Shown here: positions 62,586 to 64,000 of the stretch, in pieces | Numbering within the stretch: the stretch's first letter is position 1 | Layout of the letters: the number at the start of each line of letters is the position of its first letter | Assembly (NCBI GenBank): GCA_019914995.1 | Contig: CM034135.1 | Location: 6,822,501 to 6,886,500 of the forward strand | Source of the DNA: Acanthochlamys bracteata | Taxonomy: Eukaryota; Streptophyta; Magnoliopsida; Pandanales; Velloziaceae | Reading direction: 5' to 3' | Length of the DNA: 64,000 nucleotides | Notes under the pieces: generated by a model | Told to the model about the DNA's origin: nothing | The model's database searches: none | What the model saw: the letters and a program-made list of their open reading frames with translations, nothing else | Translations under genes and position numbers: made by a program

Positions 62586-64000
62586 TGAAGCAAGAAATCA
62601 TCACCCGCTCAAATATAACATTAATTACTACAATTTTTAGAAAAAATAAATAACATTAAAAAGTATAAAAATAAGATTAAAGCTATTTTTAATCTGCTCA
62701 AATTTTAAATTTGTTAACTTTTTTGTTAAAATTTAGATTTATATTTTATTATAAAAAATACTCGTATATATATTCACACATATACGAGGCGCAATAGAGT
62801 ATCGTTCCTATGAATAAAAAGAAAAGAAAACTAGGAGTGTTGATTCAGTCATAAACAAATTAAGTGGCATGATGTTGCAAATTTTAGTAATGATAGGGGA
62901 CTATGGCTGTGACAGGGACGGATGGATGGTGGACCAGCCCCACCTTATTATTAAGGGATATTTAAAAATATTTTTAAATTGAAAATTTTAAAATAAAAAA
63001 TAGTTTTATTTTTTAAAATATGAGTTTTATTTTTATTTCAAAAATATTAAAAATAAAAAAATTATTACGTAATTTTTTAAATATTTTTTAATTTTTAAAT
63101 ATTTTATAAAAAGTACGTAAAAAATTAAATTAAAAAAATTTATTTGAAATAAACACTTTGCCAAACGAACACTTAGTCAAGACGAGCCAAGTCAGCTGCT
63201 GAGTTGTTAATAATGCGAATGTGATCTGGTCAAGCGTGCGTTCCTCTAGAAAAGATAAAATGAAAATAAAATGAACAAAGAAACAAAACAAAGAGTTCAA
63301 TCTGTTCATGGAAGGCGCTGACATGAAAAACTGAAGTACACGCGTCTGTAGGCCTCTTGACATGGGCATCACACCAGCAGCTTTTATAACTGTTCGACAT
63401 GAAAGTTGGTTACTGCAGAAGTCTTTTACACAGGATGGCAAAGAAAATACCAGTTGCAAGGTTCATTTACCATAAATTTCATATTGCTTCTGAAATGAAA
63501 ATGTTTTCTGTGATATTTGAGAATATTTTTCAAATAAAAAGTTTATGTAAAACTAAAAAATATGTTCAAAAATTTTTTTAAAATAACTTTTTTATTTAAA
63601 AATAATAATTAATAATAATATATTATGATGTCAAATTTTCGACATTTTTAAATTAAAAAATTATAAAATACATTAAATATAAATTATTAAAAGATACTGC
63701 CAAAATATCTCCTTAATGAACAGAAAATTTCAATTCAGAATATGTAAAGGTACGAGAACTTTTTTCTCCCTGTTATGTGTTCACCTCTGTTCGGAACTTG
63801 AGCTCGAATTATAATCTGTCAATCATCATATACAAAATTTACAAGGCAGGCTACGGAGATTGGCGACCAGCTAATCCCATAACTGCAACCAACATCAATC
63901 TTGGTACTGAGATATTTAGGTTAAATTAGGCAAAAGGCATACGTTGGCAATGGATATACTAGGGGAAAACGCGGGACTCTACCAAAACTTTCCTACCTGT

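Larger units (their letters stand above)
61676..64000. other. Right-end spacer, AT-rich repeats
   Basis: 61676-61980 holds the promoter side of the PNC gene, with a ttg-rich run at 61838-61860. Two AT-rich elements follow (listed separately), then another AT-rich stretch at 62945-63175 ending tttgccaaacgaacac. 63180-64000 has no confident gene; a possible terminal exon on the minus strand near 63850-63882 is discussed as a finding. Confidence 0.45.

Noticed and set aside
63130-63459. Minus-strand open frame of 109 codons
   Set aside because: No family resemblance; part of it runs into AT-rich repeat, and no splice partners were found.

Overview
The window is nuclear DNA of a flowering plant, most likely a eudicot. 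Genes are split into many short exons with GT..AG introns. Introns and spacers are AT-rich, and every recognisable protein matches an Arabidopsis-type family, including plastid-targeted ones. No bacterial, viral or organellar gene blocks are visible. Gene models were built by hand from splice sites and reading phase. In the six intact genes every exon phase closes.

Layout from left to right. (1) Minus strand, 538-7742: the first four coding exons of an APL1-type large subunit of plastid ADP-glucose pyrophosphorylase; the gene runs off the left edge. (2) Minus, 10332-14297: CLPP3, a plastid Clp protease subunit, head-to-head with (3) plus, 14921-21874: the mu subunit of the AP-5 adaptor complex. 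(4) About 23644-24215: a broken fragment of an ARM-repeat gene lying between AT-rich repeats. (5) Minus, 24910-31308: SWC5 (BCNT domain, SWR1 chromatin remodeller) with one very long intron. (6) 31.3-38 kb: a gene-poor AT-rich stretch holding a truncated ribosomal protein eL37 pseudogene with a transposon-like insert in its intron. (7) Plus, 38064-50107: the F-box/LRR protein FBL4, complete in 8 exons. (8) Minus, 51839-57374: a kinesin-14 gene whose 12 exons and splice sites can all be traced, but whose motor half carries four indels and an early stop. (9) Minus, 58809-61675: a peroxisomal adenine nucleotide carrier (PNC type), 5 exons. (10) The last 2.3 kb is AT-rich repeat with no confident gene.

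These genes are ordinary, unlinked housekeeping functions (starch synthesis, plastid proteolysis, endosomal sorting, H2A.Z deposition, ubiquitin ligation, peroxisomal ATP import); I see no pathway cluster and no new multi-gene system. The most notable points are the decayed kinesin with an intact mitotic (MSA) promoter motif, an Asp in the nucleotide-binding glycine loop of the AGPase subunit, the eL37 pseudogene and its insert, and a family of short AT-rich elements that recurs beside the genes.
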